From the NCBI RefSeq assembly GCF_000341735.1, contig NZ_KB455575.1, forward strand, positions 4,285,188-4,349,187: a stretch of 64,000 nucleotides of DNA, given 5' to 3'. Shown piece after piece: positions 36,971-48,685 of this stretch. Every line of letters begins with the position of its first letter. Position 1 is the first letter of the stretch. The notes beneath the pieces were generated by a model that saw nothing but the letters and a program-made list of their open reading frames with translations, was not told where the DNA came from and searched no databases. The position numbers and the translations under genes were made by a program. The DNA comes from Methylotuvimicrobium buryatense 5G. Its GTDB lineage: Bacteria; Pseudomonadota; Gammaproteobacteria; Methylococcales; Methylomonadaceae.

Positions 36971-37043
36971 GGTAAGCGGTAAGCGGTAAGCGGTAAGCGG
37001 TAAGCGGTGAAAGAGGAAAGAGGAAAGAGGAAAGAGGAAAGAG
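36971..37043 (+). repeat. 7-bp tandem tract: GTAAGCG then GAGGAAA units
   Basis: Five or six GGTAAGC units run directly into about five GAGGAAA units, both with a 7-base period. It lies 45 bases after the TetR stop codon and 50 bases before a reverse family A element. Confidence 0.9.
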
Positions 37044-37092
37044 TCGACCGGCATGCGGTCTTTCTCTACCCTCACCAAACGCCCAGCGCTTT

Positions 37093-37243
37093 TATACCTT
37101 TCGCACTTCAAATTTCGGCAGTGCCGGAGGGGTGCTCGGTAAAGGCTTTGCCAGCATGGCGCTGGCATAGAGCCTACATGGGCGTATTTACGGCGTCCTT
37201 TAACGGGCGCGCCGAGGCCGGATTTTCATCTACGATGAGTATT
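37093..37243 (-). repeat. Family A repeat, reverse copy
   Basis: It runs TATACCTTTCGCACTTC ... CATCTACGATGAGTATTA with the inner core CATGGGCGTATTTACGGCGT and the GCTTTGCCAGCATGG...GCTGGCATAGAGCC hairpin. About 260 bases of AT-rich DNA with no gene follow before cmoB. Confidence 0.85.
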
Positions 37244-37505
37244 ATTAAAGCGATTGCCAGGTTTTTTGAGCGTTAGGTTGAGTGATTCTCACTAATAAGG
37301 CATAGGTATCTACACAAGTTTTCAGCTTTACAAAACAATTAGTTAAGTTAATTTTTCTGTAATCTAGGATAAAAAAGTAGACTAAAAACATCAATTTTTA
37401 GTCCCTATCTTCATAAAAAACCAGAAGAAACTTTATAACAGATTGATTTTGAATAATAAAGATGTGTAGATACTTATGCTAATAAGGGGGGAAATCGGTT
37501 GTTGG

Positions 37506-38477
37506 TTATTTTTCCGCGATGAAAATGGCTCGTTTGGGGGCTGGGTGGCCTTCTAGCGTTAAGCTCGGGTCGTTCGGGTCGAGAAAATCCTTGAGAGATT
37601 TAAAATCCATCCAGTCGGTGCTGCGTTGTTCTTCCGTGCTTGTTACCGTGACATCGATTAATCTGATGTTGCTGAAACCGCAGCGTTTTAGCCATCCTTG
37701 CAGCGCTTCACAGCTGGGTATAAACCAAACATTGCGCATATGAGCATAGCGGTGCTCCGGCAGCAATACCTCATTCGGTCCGCCGTCGACGACCAGCGAT
37801 TCGAGAATTAATTCGCCGCCGGGTCTAAGGCAATCTTTTAATTCCAGCAAATGATCGATAGGCGAGCGGCGATGATAGAGCACGCCCATGGAAAATACCG
37901 TGTCGAAAGCATTTAAACCGTTCGGTATTTGTTCGATGCCCATCGGCAACACGTAGTGCCTCGCATCACCGGCCAGTTTTTTGATGAGGTGAAACTGCAT
38001 CACATTTAACATTAACGGATCGATACCGACCACAAGATCCGCGCCGGCGCCGAGCATTCGCCAGCCATGATAGCCGTTCCCGCAACCTACATCGAGCACC
38101 AAACGCTTTTTTAGTGGACTGATATGGGCTTTCAATCGATTCCATTTCCAGTCGGAGCGCCATTCCGTATTGATATCAATGCCGAATAAGTCGTAAGGTC
38201 CTTTTCGCCAAGGGCTGAATGTTTTTAATACGGTTGTTAATTGCTCGCGGGAAATATCGCCTAAATCGCTAGCAGTGCCGATTTTGACGGTATCTTCATT
38301 AAAAACGCGCTGCGAGAGAGATAACTCAGGCAAGTCGTCTATGGCTTGGAGCCAGCGAGTCAACTGGCCGTGCCGAGTCGGGTTGAATGCCGACTGTAAT
38401 TGTTCCGGCAGGATGTCGGCCCAGGCGTCCGCGCCATGGTCCCTTAATGTTTGGTAAAGTATTTGATAATCAATCAT
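37506..38477 (-). CDS. cmoB: tRNA uridine-34 carboxymethyltransferase CmoB
   Basis: CmoB transfers a carboxymethyl group from carboxy-SAM to 5-hydroxyuridine-34 in tRNA, giving cmo5U. The 323 residues contain VLDVGCGNGYHGWRMLGAGA as the SAM-type site, KGPYDLFGIDINTEWRSDWKW before it and MGVLYHRRSPIDHLLELK after it, all CmoB hallmarks. Its start overlaps the cmoA stop by 4 bases, so cmoA and cmoB are one operon in that order. Confidence 0.95.
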   Translation of the reverse strand: MIDYQILYQTLRDHGADAWADILPEQLQSAFNPTRHGQLTRWLQAIDDLPELSLSQRVFNEDTVKIGTASDLGDISREQLTTVLKTFSPWRKGPYDLFGIDINTEWRSDWKWNRLKAHISPLKKRLVLDVGCGNGYHGWRMLGAGADLVVGIDPLMLNVMQFHLIKKLAGDARHYVLPMGIEQIPNGLNAFDTVFSMGVLYHRRSPIDHLLELKDCLRPGGELILESLVVDGGPNEVLLPEHRYAHMRNVWFIPSCEALQGWLKRCGFSNIRLIDVTVTSTEEQRSTDWMDFKSLKDFLDPNDPSLTLEGHPAPKRAIFIAEK

Positions 38478-39205
38478 TTGAGTGCGATTATCGAGGCGAA
38501 ATTGAAATATTGAAACCAGACCTCGGCACTATTGAAGCCTGCTTTTAGTAAGCGTTGCCGGTGGCAAGAAAAAGTTTCGGGAATCAATACGTTTTCTAAT
38601 GCGGTCCGCTTTTGGCTGATTTCCAAGTCGCTGTATCCTTGCGCTTTTTTAAACGCGTGATGCATTTCGGTTTGCAATTGCTGTTGGCGAGGGTCGTCGA
38701 ATTTTAATTTCTCGGACAAAATCAAAATGCCGCCCGGTAATAGGGCCTGATAGATGTTGCGGAGAAATTCGCTTCGGTCTTCAATAGGTATGAATTGTAA
38801 CGTGAAGTTCAAGACCACAACCGATGCGTTTTCCAGTCGTGTTTCACGGATATCTTCGCAACGGGGTTCGACTTCGATTGGAGAGGTGTCATTCGCCAAT
38901 ATTTTTTTAAAGCGTTCGATCATCGCTTCCGAATTATCAACAGCAACAATGCGACAGTCAGGTGATTCGATTTGATGACGCATTGCCAGTGTTGCCGCAC
39001 CGAGCGAGCAACCTAGGTCATAGCAGAGGCTATTTGCTTGCGCGAAGCGCCCCGCCAACAAACCGATAGCCGAAATAATGGAACGGTAACCGGGCACGGA
39101 GCGTTGAATCATGTCGGGAAATACTGCCGTTACCGCCGCGTCGAATTGGAAGCCTTCTAGGGACTCGACAGGGTGAGCGTATAGTGAATCTTTTTTAAAA
39201 TTCAT
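38474..39205 (-). CDS. cmoA: Carboxy-SAM synthase CmoA
   Basis: CmoA makes carboxy-SAM from SAM and prephenate, the cofactor used by CmoB. The 243 residues show YDLGCSLGAATLAMR, AVDNSEAMIERFKKIL and VVLNFTLQFIPIEDR, all in the standard spacing. The first gene of the cmoA-cmoB operon; translation of cmoB is coupled through the overlapping stop and start. Confidence 0.95.
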   Translation of the reverse strand: MNFKKDSLYAHPVESLEGFQFDAAVTAVFPDMIQRSVPGYRSIISAIGLLAGRFAQANSLCYDLGCSLGAATLAMRHQIESPDCRIVAVDNSEAMIERFKKILANDTSPIEVEPRCEDIRETRLENASVVVLNFTLQFIPIEDRSEFLRNIYQALLPGGILILSEKLKFDDPRQQQLQTEMHHAFKKAQGYSDLEISQKRTALENVLIPETFSCHRQRLLKAGFNSAEVWFQYFNFASIIALK

Positions 39206-39300
39206 CCAAGTATTGGGTTGGTGCAGGCAAAAATATGAGTTATTTCAGTGGGGTGTAGCGCTCTGTTGAAACAGAGCGTGCATGGCGACGGCGCGATAAT

Positions 39301-39954
39301 TTATGAATTGTGCAGCGAGTTTTTGGACAAAGCTTCGGCATTTCTTGTTTTCAATGTTTCGATAACCGCTGCTAATGAGCCGCGGTTTTTGATTTCATTA
39401 TTGAATGTCGTGCGGTAGTTGGTGACTAGGCTGACGCCTTCGATTAATATGTCGTAAGCTTTCCATTTATCTTTGATTAATACCATCCTGTAGTCTACAG
39501 CGATGGGCTGAATGCCCGGTTGCAATATCTCCGTTTTAACGACGACCTTAGTCGCATCCGATTCCATTTTTAACGGCAGGAAGCGCACCGACCAGTCTTT
39601 GAATTCGACAAACGCGCGAGAATAAGTTCTGACTAACAGGTTTCTGAATTCATTATTGAATTGCGCTCTTTCTTCAGGAGTGGCGTCCCGCCAGTATTTT
39701 CCGAGTACCAATGCCGAAATTCGATTAAAATCGACATGGGGATAAATCGCCGATTCAACAAAATCCGTTATTTGTGCAAAATCCTTTATAAATTCGGGAT
39801 TTTGCATTTTCTCCTTCAGTTTGTCGGAAGCTTCGGAAATCGCTTGTTGGGGCAATAATAATTCGGCGGCAATGGCTTTGTTCAATGCGCTAATGCTTAT
39901 AAAAAAGCTTAATATTGCCAACAGAAAAATGCGTTTGTATTGTGTTGTTTTCAT
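39301..39954 (-). CDS. MlaC/Ttg2D-like phospholipid-binding protein
   Basis: The 217-residue protein has a signal peptide (IFLLAILSFFISISALNKAIAA) and the MlaC fold: VESAIYPHVDFNRISALVLGKYWRDATPEERAQFNNEFRNLLVRTYSRAF, then DYRMVLIKDKWKAYDILIEGVSLVTNYRTTF. MlaC proteins carry phospholipids through the periplasm between outer and inner membrane. No mlaA, B, D, E or F gene is nearby, so it may be a paralogue used by another lipid or hopanoid transport system. Confidence 0.85.
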   Translation of the reverse strand: MKTTQYKRIFLLAILSFFISISALNKAIAAELLLPQQAISEASDKLKEKMQNPEFIKDFAQITDFVESAIYPHVDFNRISALVLGKYWRDATPEERAQFNNEFRNLLVRTYSRAFVEFKDWSVRFLPLKMESDATKVVVKTEILQPGIQPIAVDYRMVLIKDKWKAYDILIEGVSLVTNYRTTFNNEIKNRGSLAAVIETLKTRNAEALSKNSLHNS

Positions 39955-40126
39955 AATGACCTCAAGTTCTTAGACTTATGTGCAAACACATGTCCGAGTC
40001 TTTTACGGATCAGGAAGACTTGGTTTAGGGTGTCGGAAGCGTGCTAATATTATCGGATGATTTATATCTTGCAGTAAAACTATTTTGCAAGGTACAGGCG
40101 CCTTGGCGCACGGCAAACGTGATTAA

Positions 40127-41164
<1,038 letters not shown>

Positions 41165-41306
41165 AAAGTTTCTTACTCGTGATTGTCCACAATGAAGAAC
41201 GCGAAAGTATTTTCGTGATTTTCAGGGTAATAACTTTTGCTTTTCGCCGGAAATAGCCTTAAGCAAGAGTGTCTCTATTCTTAGTTAAGTCAACCGGAGC
41301 GAGCCC

Positions 41307-41837
41307 ATGTCCGAAGATACGCTGTTTACAGAAAAACGAAAATTTCAGATCGAAGAAGGTATTCTGGTTTTGTTGCTGGCGCTTTCGATGACCGGTATTG
41401 GTATTACCGATTACTCGCCGGCCGACGGCTATGTCTATTGGTTGATCATGATCATCATTTTTGCGATTTCGGCAATGATTATCGCTTGGCTGCAATCGAA
41501 GCATAAAGCCAGTGACATCAAACATATCTTACGAGAGCAAACGCTGCATTGGGGCGTGTCGATGCTGATTGTCGCTGCAGCGTTTTCCATTCAGCAAACC
41601 GAAGTGTTCGATGAAAAAAGCGCCGGCATCGTCATTCTATTGATTTTATCGTTGTCGACAATATTGGACGGTATCAGAATCGGTTGGCGTTTCAGTTTGG
41701 TCGGGATTTTTCTCGGCGTGTCCGCAGTCGTGACATCGTTTATGCAGCAAGCAATTTGGATAGAGCTGTTGATGGCAATCGGCATCGTGGCTATGACTAT
41801 ACTCTGGGAAGTTTGGCAATATAAAAGACAATTATAA
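41307..41837 (+). CDS. Hypothetical inner-membrane protein
   Basis: The 176 residues are almost all hydrophobic: about six predicted membrane helices (for example ILVLLLALSMTGIGI, WLIMIIIFAISAMIIAWL, GIVILLILSLSTIL and LLMAIGIVAMTILWEVW) with short loops. No motif is recognised. Its stop overlaps the aroE start by one base (TAATG), so both are probably co-transcribed. Confidence 0.75.
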   Translation: MSEDTLFTEKRKFQIEEGILVLLLALSMTGIGITDYSPADGYVYWLIMIIIFAISAMIIAWLQSKHKASDIKHILREQTLHWGVSMLIVAAAFSIQQTEVFDEKSAGIVILLILSLSTILDGIRIGWRFSLVGIFLGVSAVVTSFMQQAIWIELLMAIGIVAMTILWEVWQYKRQL

Positions 41838-42664
41838 TGACACAAATCGATCAATATGCCGTTTTCGGTAGTCCCATAAAGCACAGTAAATCACCAACTA
41901 TTCATCGAATTTTCGCAGAGCAAACCGGTCAAGAATTGGTTTATACCGCCCAAGAAGTAACGGCCGATCGTTTCGAATCGGCCGTTACGGAGTTCTTCCG
42001 CTTGGGCGGTCAGGGGCTTAATTGTACCGTGCCGCTAAAGGAACTGGCATGGCGATTCGCCGATCGAAAAACCGAACGCGCGGATTCTGCAAAAGCGGTC
42101 AATACGCTGGCGCTTCAGACGGATGGTTCGATATTAGGCGATAACACGGACGGTATAGGTTTGGTGACCGATTTAATCGTTAATCATGAGGTTACGCTAA
42201 ACGGAAAGAAGCTATTGATTCTTGGTGCCGGCGGTGCATCGCGCGGGATTCTTTCGCCGCTATTCGAGCAACAGCCGGCATGCATTGTGATTGCCAATCG
42301 GACGGCTTCTAAGGCCGTTAATTTGGCTGATGAATTTGCCGATCGGGGCGATATTAAGGGTTGCGGTTTTGACGAATTGGCAGGTTTGTCATTCGATGTG
42401 ATCCTGAACGCGACCTCTGCCAGTTTGTCCAACGACCTTCCGCCGTTGCCGGAAGGTCTTTTGGCGCCGAATGGCGTTTGTTACGATCTCGCTTACGGTA
42501 ACGAGCTGACTGCTTTTGTTCGATGGGGCATCAGTCACGGCGCCGCTAGCAGTTTAGACGGTCTGGGCATGTTGGTCGAACAGGCGGCCGAAGCGTTTTT
42601 CATTTGGCGAGGCATCAGGCCGGATACTGCGCCGGTTATTGAGTTATTGAATTCGGAAAGATGA
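41837..42664 (+). CDS. aroE: Shikimate dehydrogenase (NADP+)
   Basis: AroE reduces 3-dehydroshikimate to shikimate in aromatic amino acid synthesis. The 275 residues have [23 protein letters not shown] for substrate, [17 protein letters not shown] with the catalytic Lys, the nucleotide loop [13 protein letters not shown] and NRTASKA typical of NADP binding. The stop TGA is already part of a 127-bp tract of 7-base repeats. Confidence 0.95.
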   Translation: MTQIDQYAVFGSPIKHSKSPTIHRIFAEQTGQELVYTAQEVTADRFESAVTEFFRLGGQGLNCTVPLKELAWRFADRKTERADSAKAVNTLALQTDGSILGDNTDGIGLVTDLIVNHEVTLNGKKLLILGAGGASRGILSPLFEQQPACIVIANRTASKAVNLADEFADRGDIKGCGFDELAGLSFDVILNATSASLSNDLPPLPEGLLAPNGVCYDLAYGNELTAFVRWGISHGAASSLDGLGMLVEQAAEAFFIWRGIRPDTAPVIELLNSER

Positions 42665-42781
42665 AAGGTGAAAGGTGAAAGGTGAAAGGTGAAAGGTGAA
42701 AGGTGAAAGGTGAAAGGTGAAAGGTGTAAGATGAAAGATGAAAGATGAAAGATGAAAGATGAAAGATGAAAGATGAAAGAT
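42655..42781 (+). repeat. Long 7-bp tandem tract (GAAAGGT and GAAAGAT units)
   Basis: It starts in the last codons of aroE and runs as nine GAAAGGT units, one GTAAGAT and seven GAAAGAT units, all in one 7-base phase. The strand shown is the purine-rich one and is the aroE coding strand. There are no spacers, so this is not a CRISPR array. Confidence 0.95.
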
Positions 42782-42842
42782 GACCCCTTCGTTTAATCTG
42801 GCCTTAGGATTTGGTCGCAAATAACTTCCCTATTTTATGGAT

Positions 42843-42963
42843 GGTTCGGTAACTCGATTGACAGGTGTCGGCGGCAGGAAGCCGCCGACAAGCCTACACG
42901 GACGTATTCACGGCGTCCTTTAGCGGACACCCAGGCGCCGAATTTTGATCTACGACGGGTATA
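42843..42963 (-). repeat. Hybrid B/A repeat
   Basis: The left part (GGTTCGGTAACTCGATTGACAG, then GTCGGCGGCAGG) matches the inner part of reverse B copies. From the shared core CACGGACGTATTCACGGCGT onward it matches reverse A copies, ending ATCTACGACGGGTATA. The join lies in the shared core. The rest of the gap up to lolA has no gene. Confidence 0.8.
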
Positions 42964-43102
42964 TCACGAAATCCTTAATGCATTAATTCAGCTCAAGTTT
43001 ATTTTTCCTCCTCACAATGTTTACCAGCCTTTGGGAAAATCGATTGTTCCGGTAGCCACGGGCCCGAAGCGAATTTTTCAACAAATCAATGAGATAAATG
43101 AA

Positions 43103-43732
43103 ATGGAAAGAATCAAGTATGGAATCATGTCGTTGCTGATGGCTGTTGCCGTGATGCAAGGTGCTCATGCCGACGATAAGCCAATTGAACAATTACGAGA
43201 TTTTTTAAAAACAGCGCATTCTTTGACCGCGGATTTCAGACAGGTCGCGATCGATGAGAGCGGACGCGCGCGGAAAGCAAGTGAAGGCGTGTTTTATTTG
43301 CGTAGGCCCGGTAAGTTTCGTTGGAATTATCTAAAACCTTTCACGCAAGAGATCATTTCCAATGCCGGTAAGGTTTGGTTTTACGATGAAGACTTGGAAC
43401 AAGTGACGATCAAAAAGATGGATCAATCGCTGGGTTCTACGCCCGCTTTATTGTTGAGCGGTGATATCGATTTAGAGGATAACTTTATTTTAGAAGGGCA
43501 AGGTTCCGACGAGGACATGACCTGGATAAAATTACTGCCTAAAAACGAGGACAGCGGTTTCAAATATATTCTGATCGGACTGGATAAGGGCAAGCTTGGC
43601 GGTATGGAGCTCAGTGACAATTTCGGGCAATTAACGCGCATTTATTTTTCGAATCTTAAAATCAATACTCCGATCGATGACGGCGTATTCGATTTTATTC
43701 CGCCCGCCGGAGCCGATGTCTTTGAGGAATAA
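43103..43732 (+). CDS. lolA: Outer-membrane lipoprotein carrier protein LolA
   Basis: LolA carries lipoproteins across the periplasm from LolCDE to LolB. The 209 residues start [19 protein letters not shown], a signal peptide ending GAHA-D, then [29 protein letters not shown] and [30 protein letters not shown], all family features. A longer in-frame start upstream is rejected because it would place 24 polar residues before the signal peptide. rarA begins 5 bases after the stop, so the two form an operon, as in many gammaproteobacteria. Confidence 0.95.
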   Translation: MERIKYGIMSLLMAVAVMQGAHADDKPIEQLRDFLKTAHSLTADFRQVAIDESGRARKASEGVFYLRRPGKFRWNYLKPFTQEIISNAGKVWFYDEDLEQVTIKKMDQSLGSTPALLLSGDIDLEDNFILEGQGSDEDMTWIKLLPKNEDSGFKYILIGLDKGKLGGMELSDNFGQLTRIYFSNLKINTPIDDGVFDFIPPAGADVFEE

Positions 43733-43737
43733 GAAGC

Positions 43738-45072
43738 GTGTTGCAACAAGCCCTAAGGCCCTTAGCTGAAAGAATGCGTCCGATGCGCTTGGACGACTAT
43801 ATCGGACAGCAGCATATTATTAAGCCCGGTAAACCGCTCTATGAAGCGGTTGCATCGGGCCGCTTGCATTCGATGATTTTCTGGGGACCGCCCGGTACCG
43901 GGAAGACCACGCTGGCACGAATAATATCGGTGCATTCCGATGCGCATTTCATCTCGATATCGGCGGTGTTGGCCGGCGTCAAGGATATCCGTGACGCCGT
44001 TGCCGAAGCAAAAAAAATTCGTGAAAGCGAAAATCGCCGCACGATCTTGTTTGTCGACGAAGTACATCGTTTCAACAAATCTCAGCAAGATGCTTTCTTG
44101 CCGCATGTCGAAGACGGCACGGTATATTTTATCGGCGCGACCACCGAAAACCCGTCTTTCGCATTGAATAATGCGTTATTATCGCGCGCACGCGTTTATG
44201 TTTTGAATGCCTTGCAAGCAGTTGACTTGGCGACGGTTTTGGAAAAAGCATTGACCGATCGGGAGCGCGGTTTAGGAGAGCAAGCCATCGAAATGACCGA
44301 CGATATCAAGCGACAGTTTGTCGATGCTGCCGACGGAGATGCGCGTAGATTATTGAATTTATTGGAAATCGCCGCCGAGTTAGCGTCGGCGCACGGAAGC
44401 GGAAAAATCGACGAGATTGTTGCCGGCGAAGTGCTGAGCGGCGGCGTACGTCGTTTCGATAAGCAAGGTGAAGAATTTTACAATCAGATTTCGGCCTTGC
44501 ATAAGTCGGTGCGAGGAAGCTCCCCTGATGCTTCGTTGTATTGGTTGTGCCGCATGATCGACGGTGGTTGCGACTTGGCTTATTTGGCTCGGCGCATCGT
44601 GAGGATTGCATCCGAAGATATCGGCAATGCCGACCCGAGAGCCTTGCCGGTCGCGATTAGTGCTTGGGAGGCGCAAGAAAGGCTCGGCAGTCCCGAAGGC
44701 GAATTGGCGTTGGCACATGCAGTGGTTTATTTGGCCTGCGCGCCGAAAAGCAATGCCGTTTATATGGCATACAATGCAGCGATGCGCGATGCTCGAAATA
44801 GCGGAAGTCTCGGCGTGCCGGTGCATTTACGCAATGCGCCGACGGTATTGATGAAGTCGTTAGATTATGGAAAGGAGTACCGCTATGCGCATGATGAGCC
44901 CGATGCTTATGCTGCCGGCGAAAATTATTTTCCGGACGAAATGCTCGGAACGCGTTATTACGAGCCGGTTAATCGTGGGCTTGAAATTAAAATCGCAGAA
45001 AAATTAAAACATTTACGGAATTTAGATAAAATGGCCGTCTCAGGAAGGAATCAATCGGCTAGTCGCGGATGA
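43738..45072 (+). CDS. rarA: Replication-associated recombination protein A
   Basis: RarA (MgsA) is a clamp-loader-like AAA+ ATPase acting at stalled replication forks. The 444 residues have Walker [13 protein letters not shown], Walker [19 protein letters not shown] and sensor [20 protein letters not shown], followed by the tetramer domain [17 protein letters not shown] and [19 protein letters not shown]. The start is GTG, five bases after lolA. Confidence 0.95.
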   Translation: MLQQALRPLAERMRPMRLDDYIGQQHIIKPGKPLYEAVASGRLHSMIFWGPPGTGKTTLARIISVHSDAHFISISAVLAGVKDIRDAVAEAKKIRESENRRTILFVDEVHRFNKSQQDAFLPHVEDGTVYFIGATTENPSFALNNALLSRARVYVLNALQAVDLATVLEKALTDRERGLGEQAIEMTDDIKRQFVDAADGDARRLLNLLEIAAELASAHGSGKIDEIVAGEVLSGGVRRFDKQGEEFYNQISALHKSVRGSSPDASLYWLCRMIDGGCDLAYLARRIVRIASEDIGNADPRALPVAISAWEAQERLGSPEGELALAHAVVYLACAPKSNAVYMAYNAAMRDARNSGSLGVPVHLRNAPTVLMKSLDYGKEYRYAHDEPDAYAAGENYFPDEMLGTRYYEPVNRGLEIKIAEKLKHLRNLDKMAVSGRNQSASRG

Positions 45073-45279
45073 CGTTTTTATAATGTGAAAAAGAAAACAC
45101 GGAAAAACGGTTCGTGGTGCGTACGAAATACTTTTTGGGGCTTTATTCGCTATGAAGATTGCGATATGGAAACGCATAAACGGGAAAGTCCCAGGTCAAT
45201 CCGTCTAGTCGGCTTCATCCGTGTTCCATTCATTAAGCTTGCTTTTGTTGAGCAGTAACAATAATTCATATATACCATC

Positions 45280-46248
45280 ATGGATCTAAAATTTCTTGAC
45301 TTCGAACAACCCATCGCCGAATTAGAAGCGAAGATTAGAGAACTTCGTCGTGTCGAGTTTGATAACGATATTAATATTTCCGACGCGCTTGAGCAGCTCG
45401 AAAACAAAAGTAAATTATTGACCGAATCTATTTTTGCCGAATTGAGCGATTGGCAGATTTCGCAACTCTCGAGGCATCCCGGGCGTCCTTATACGCTCGA
45501 TTATATCGATTTGATGTTTACCGATTTTCATGAATTGCACGGTGATCGGGCTTACGCCGACGATCCTGCAATCGTGTGCGGTTTGGCTCGTCTGGAAGGG
45601 CAGCCGGTCATGATCATCGGTCATCAAAAAGGCCGCGACACGAAAGAAAAAATTTATCGTAATTTCGGCATGCCAAGGCCGGAAGGTTACCGTAAGGCGT
45701 TGAGAGTCATGAAGATGGCTGAGCGTTTTGGTTTGCCGATCATTTGTTTGATCGATACGCCGGGCGCTTATCCGGGAATTGGGGCAGAGGAACGTGGACA
45801 AAGCGAGGCGATTGCTCGAAATTTGTTTGAAATGGCGCGATTAAAGACCCCGATTATTTGCACAGTTATCGGCGAAGGCGGGTCCGGCGGCGCGTTGGCG
45901 ATCGGTGTCGGAGACCGTTTGTTGATGTTGGAATACAGCACTTACTCTGTGATCTCGCCGGAAGGTTGTGCATCGATTCTGTGGAAAAGTGCGGAAAAGT
46001 CGCAATTGGCGGCCGAAGCGATGGGCATCACTTCCGACCGTATTCGTGAACAAGGCTTTCTTGATGAAATGGTTCGCGAGCCGGTGGGCGGCGCGCATCG
46101 AGACTTTCAAACGACGGCAATGCATTTGCGTGAGGCGTTGTTACGCCATTTGGAGCAGTTAAGGAACGAGCCGGTCGAACAATTACTGGCACATCGCTAC
46201 CAACGAATCATGAATTTCGGTGCTTATATTGAAGAGCCGGGTAAATAA
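45280..46248 (+). CDS. accA: Acetyl-CoA carboxylase carboxyltransferase subunit alpha
   Basis: AccA with AccD transfers the carboxyl group from biotin to acetyl-CoA, the first step of fatty acid synthesis. The 322 residues show [67 protein letters not shown] and [39 protein letters not shown], in family order and length. It stands between rarA and rimO with about 200 bases of unassigned DNA upstream. Confidence 0.96.
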   Translation: MDLKFLDFEQPIAELEAKIRELRRVEFDNDINISDALEQLENKSKLLTESIFAELSDWQISQLSRHPGRPYTLDYIDLMFTDFHELHGDRAYADDPAIVCGLARLEGQPVMIIGHQKGRDTKEKIYRNFGMPRPEGYRKALRVMKMAERFGLPIICLIDTPGAYPGIGAEERGQSEAIARNLFEMARLKTPIICTVIGEGGSGGALAIGVGDRLLMLEYSTYSVISPEGCASILWKSAEKSQLAAEAMGITSDRIREQGFLDEMVREPVGGAHRDFQTTAMHLREALLRHLEQLRNEPVEQLLAHRYQRIMNFGAYIEEPGK

Positions 46249-46289
46249 CCGTTTTTATCTTGCGGGCTTTGAGATACCGTTGGCAAACC

Positions 46290-46451
46290 ATACTCATCGT
46301 AGATCAAAATTCGGCACCGGCGGGGGCCCGTAAAACGACGCCGTGAATACGTCCATGTAGGCTCTATGCCAGCATCCATGCTGGCAAAGCCTTTGCCAGG
46401 CACCCGGGTGCCTCCTTAGGCACTGCCGAAATTTGAAGTGCGAAAGGTATA
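46290..46451 (+). repeat. Family A repeat, full copy upstream of rimO
   Basis: The ends are ATACTCATCGTAGATC and AAGTGCGAAAGGTATA, with the shared core GACGCCGTGAATACGTCC and a GCCAGCATCC...GCTGGC hairpin. It supplies most of the accA-rimO gap. Confidence 0.9.
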
Positions 46452-46534
46452 TCTCGATCATTTTCCCGGTTCGTCGAGTCAGGAAATCAGATTGCAGCAA
46501 CGCGTTTCCGAATATAATTTTATTGAGATTGTTA

Positions 46535-47845
46535 ATGAGTGCTCCGCATATAGGATTTATTAGTTTGGGTTGCCCTAAAGCCTTGGTCGACAGCGAACGG
46601 ATATTAACCAAGCTTCGATCCGAAGGCTACGAAGTGTCCCCGAGCTACAAGGAAGCCGATTTGGTAGTCGTCAATACCTGCGGCTTTATCGACGCAGCCG
46701 TCGAAGAATCGTTGGATAGCATTGGCGAAGCATTGGCCGAAAATGGACGAGTCATAGTGACCGGCTGTCTTGGGGCCAGAGAGGACGAGATCAGAGCCAG
46801 GCACCCGCAGGTATTGAAAATTACCGGCGCGCATGCGCTGGAAGAAGTCGTTGCGGCCGTCCATGAGCATTTGCCGCCGATACACGATCCGTTTACCAGT
46901 CTTGTGCCCCCGCAAGGGATTAAATTGACGCCCAAGCATTACGCTTATTTGAAAATTTCCGAAGGCTGTAATCACCGTTGCACCTTTTGCATCATTCCGT
47001 CGATGCGCGGCGATTTGGTCAGCCGTCCTATCAGCGAAGTCATGCTCGAGGCCGAACGCCTGGCTAATGCCGGGGTTAAAGAATTGCTGATCGTCTCACA
47101 GGATACCAGTGCTTACGGGCTCGATCTGAAATACCAGGCAGGACAATGGCGAGGTAGGGAGATTCGGACTCGTTTTTATGAATTGTCGGAAGCGTTGGGA
47201 GACTTAGGTATCTGGGTCAGAATGCATTATGTGTATCCCTATCCGCATGTCGACGAAGTTATCCCGTTGATGGCTGACGGTAAAATCCTACCTTATCTGG
47301 ATATTCCGTTTCAGCACGCCGATAGTCGCATACTGAAGTTAATGAAGCGACCGGCGGCTGCCGAAAACAATTTAGAACGCATTAATGCCTGGCGGAAAAT
47401 CTGCCCGGATATTACGATTCGCAGCACCTTCATAGTCGGTTTTCCCGGTGAAACCGAGCAAGAATTCGAGCAATTATTACAGTTTTTAACTGACGCGCAG
47501 TTAGATCGGGTAGGTTGTTTCGCATATTCGCCGGTTAAAGGTGCTGCGGCCAACGATTTGTCGGGTCAGCTTCCTGAGGCAGTCAAACAAGAAAGATTAG
47601 TCCGGTTTATGGAGCATCAGGCGCAAATCAGTGCTGCGAAATTGCGTAGGCGAATCGGACGCGTCGAGACCGTTATTATTGATGAAGTTGTCGAAGAAGG
47701 TGCGGTCGCGCGAAGCAAAGCGGATGCTCCGGAAATCGACGGGCAAGTTTTTATCGACGGTGCGGTGCATTTAAAAGTCGGTGATTTTGCGACAGTGGAA
47801 CTGGAGGAATCGGACGAGCACGATTTTTGGGCGCGCTTAATTTGA
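46535..47845 (+). CDS. rimO: Ribosomal protein S12 methylthiotransferase
   Basis: RimO is a radical-SAM enzyme that methylthiolates Asp-88 of ribosomal protein S12. The about 436 residues have the N-terminal UPF0004 cluster Cys residues ([23 protein letters not shown]), the radical-SAM motif CNHRCTFC, and a C-terminal TRAM domain. The ATG at 46535 fits the family opening [20 protein letters not shown]; an in-frame start 102 bases upstream lies at the end of an A repeat and is rejected. Confidence 0.95.
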   Translation: MSAPHIGFISLGCPKALVDSERILTKLRSEGYEVSPSYKEADLVVVNTCGFIDAAVEESLDSIGEALAENGRVIVTGCLGAREDEIRARHPQVLKITGAHALEEVVAAVHEHLPPIHDPFTSLVPPQGIKLTPKHYAYLKISEGCNHRCTFCIIPSMRGDLVSRPISEVMLEAERLANAGVKELLIVSQDTSAYGLDLKYQAGQWRGREIRTRFYELSEALGDLGIWVRMHYVYPYPHVDEVIPLMADGKILPYLDIPFQHADSRILKLMKRPAAAENNLERINAWRKICPDITIRSTFIVGFPGETEQEFEQLLQFLTDAQLDRVGCFAYSPVKGAAANDLSGQLPEAVKQERLVRFMEHQAQISAAKLRRRIGRVETVIIDEVVEEGAVARSKADAPEIDGQVFIDGAVHLKVGDFATVELEESDEHDFWARLI

Positions 47846-47861
47846 TCGAGGCGGTTGATTT

Positions 47862-48021
47862 TATACTCATCGTAGATCAAAATTCGGCACCGGGGTGTCC
47901 GTCAAAGGACGCCGTGAATACATCCCTGTAGGCTCTATGCCAGCTCCATGCTGGCAAAGCCTTTGCCGCACATCCCGGTGCCTCCTCAGGCACTGCCGAA
48001 ATTTGAAGTACGAAAGGTATA
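47862..48021 (+). repeat. Family A repeat, full copy downstream of rimO
   Basis: A 160-bp copy starting TATACTCATCGTAGATC and ending AAGTACGAAAGGTATA, with core GACGCCGTGAATACATCC and a GCCAGCTCC...GCTGGC hairpin. It begins 17 bases after the rimO stop. Confidence 0.92.
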
Positions 48022-48182
48022 AATATTTCTACGGTGTTTTTATCCAAAGATTGAATAAGGTCACATTGGTTTTTTTAACTGTATCAAATTATTGGCTTTT
48101 TAGTACTGATGTACAATGGTTTTTGTTCTCAAAATGCATACAATGGACTGTAGTTTAATTAACAATAATGAACGGAGGTGTT

Positions 48183-48386
48183 ATGCAATATAAAACCAGC
48201 AGATGTAAAATATTGTTAGCTGCAATGGGGGTAATCCTGCTTTCTTTTGCAGGGTTGGGAGTTTCGTCGGCGAGTGAAGCGGTAATTATTACTCAAGCTA
48301 ACGGACAGTGGTCGTTGGCGGGGTGGTATGGTTTTAGCGTGATTTTGGCATTGATCGGTTTTATTGCCGCAAAATCGAAAAATTGA
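48183..48386 (+). CDS. Small exported/membrane protein
   Basis: A 67-residue protein starting MQYKTSRCKILLAAMG with a strong GGAGGT ribosome site (48174-48179) four bases before the ATG. It has an N-terminal hydrophobic stretch (ILLAAMGVILLSFAGLGVSSASEA, probably a signal peptide) and a C-terminal helix (WYGFSVILALIGFIAAKSKN). No family is recognised. It stands alone between a repeat and a perfect hairpin, so it is likely a single-gene transcript. The good ribosome site and clean ends argue for a real gene. Confidence 0.7.
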   Translation: MQYKTSRCKILLAAMGVILLSFAGLGVSSASEAVIITQANGQWSLAGWYGFSVILALIGFIAAKSKN

Positions 48387-48396
48387 TTTTCCCTTT

Positions 48397-48422
48397 CACA
48401 GGCGTTCTGTTGAACGCCTGTG
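48397..48422 (+). terminator. Hairpin after the small membrane-protein gene
   Basis: A perfect 11-bp stem, CACAGGCGTTC/GAACGCCTGTG, with a 4-base loop, lies 11 bases after the stop codon. It is followed by CTTTC rather than a long T run, so termination may be modest. The rest of the gap to 48685 has no gene. Confidence 0.7.
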
Positions 48423-48685
48423 CTTTCATCTAAGGCAATCATACAAATTGCTTTTTTCCTTTCATAAATCAAGTTTCGGCGCCCACTTTTGAGGGCTCGG
48501 GCTGTTAGCCGGATTTGCCACGTTCAAAAGAAATCAATAATCTATACTGGCGGAGTTCAAAAACGCAGAATAGTTTTCTTATTTGTTGTTCACAGACTAT
48601 CCTATCCAGCGAAAAACTGTGTAATATGCCGGCCTGAATATAATTAATTAAAGTTAACGATGAGCATGAGGAAAATTACCGTTTC

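Noticed and set aside
42655-42781. Possible CRISPR array
   Set aside because: Units are 7 bp and contiguous without spacers; no cas genes are nearby.
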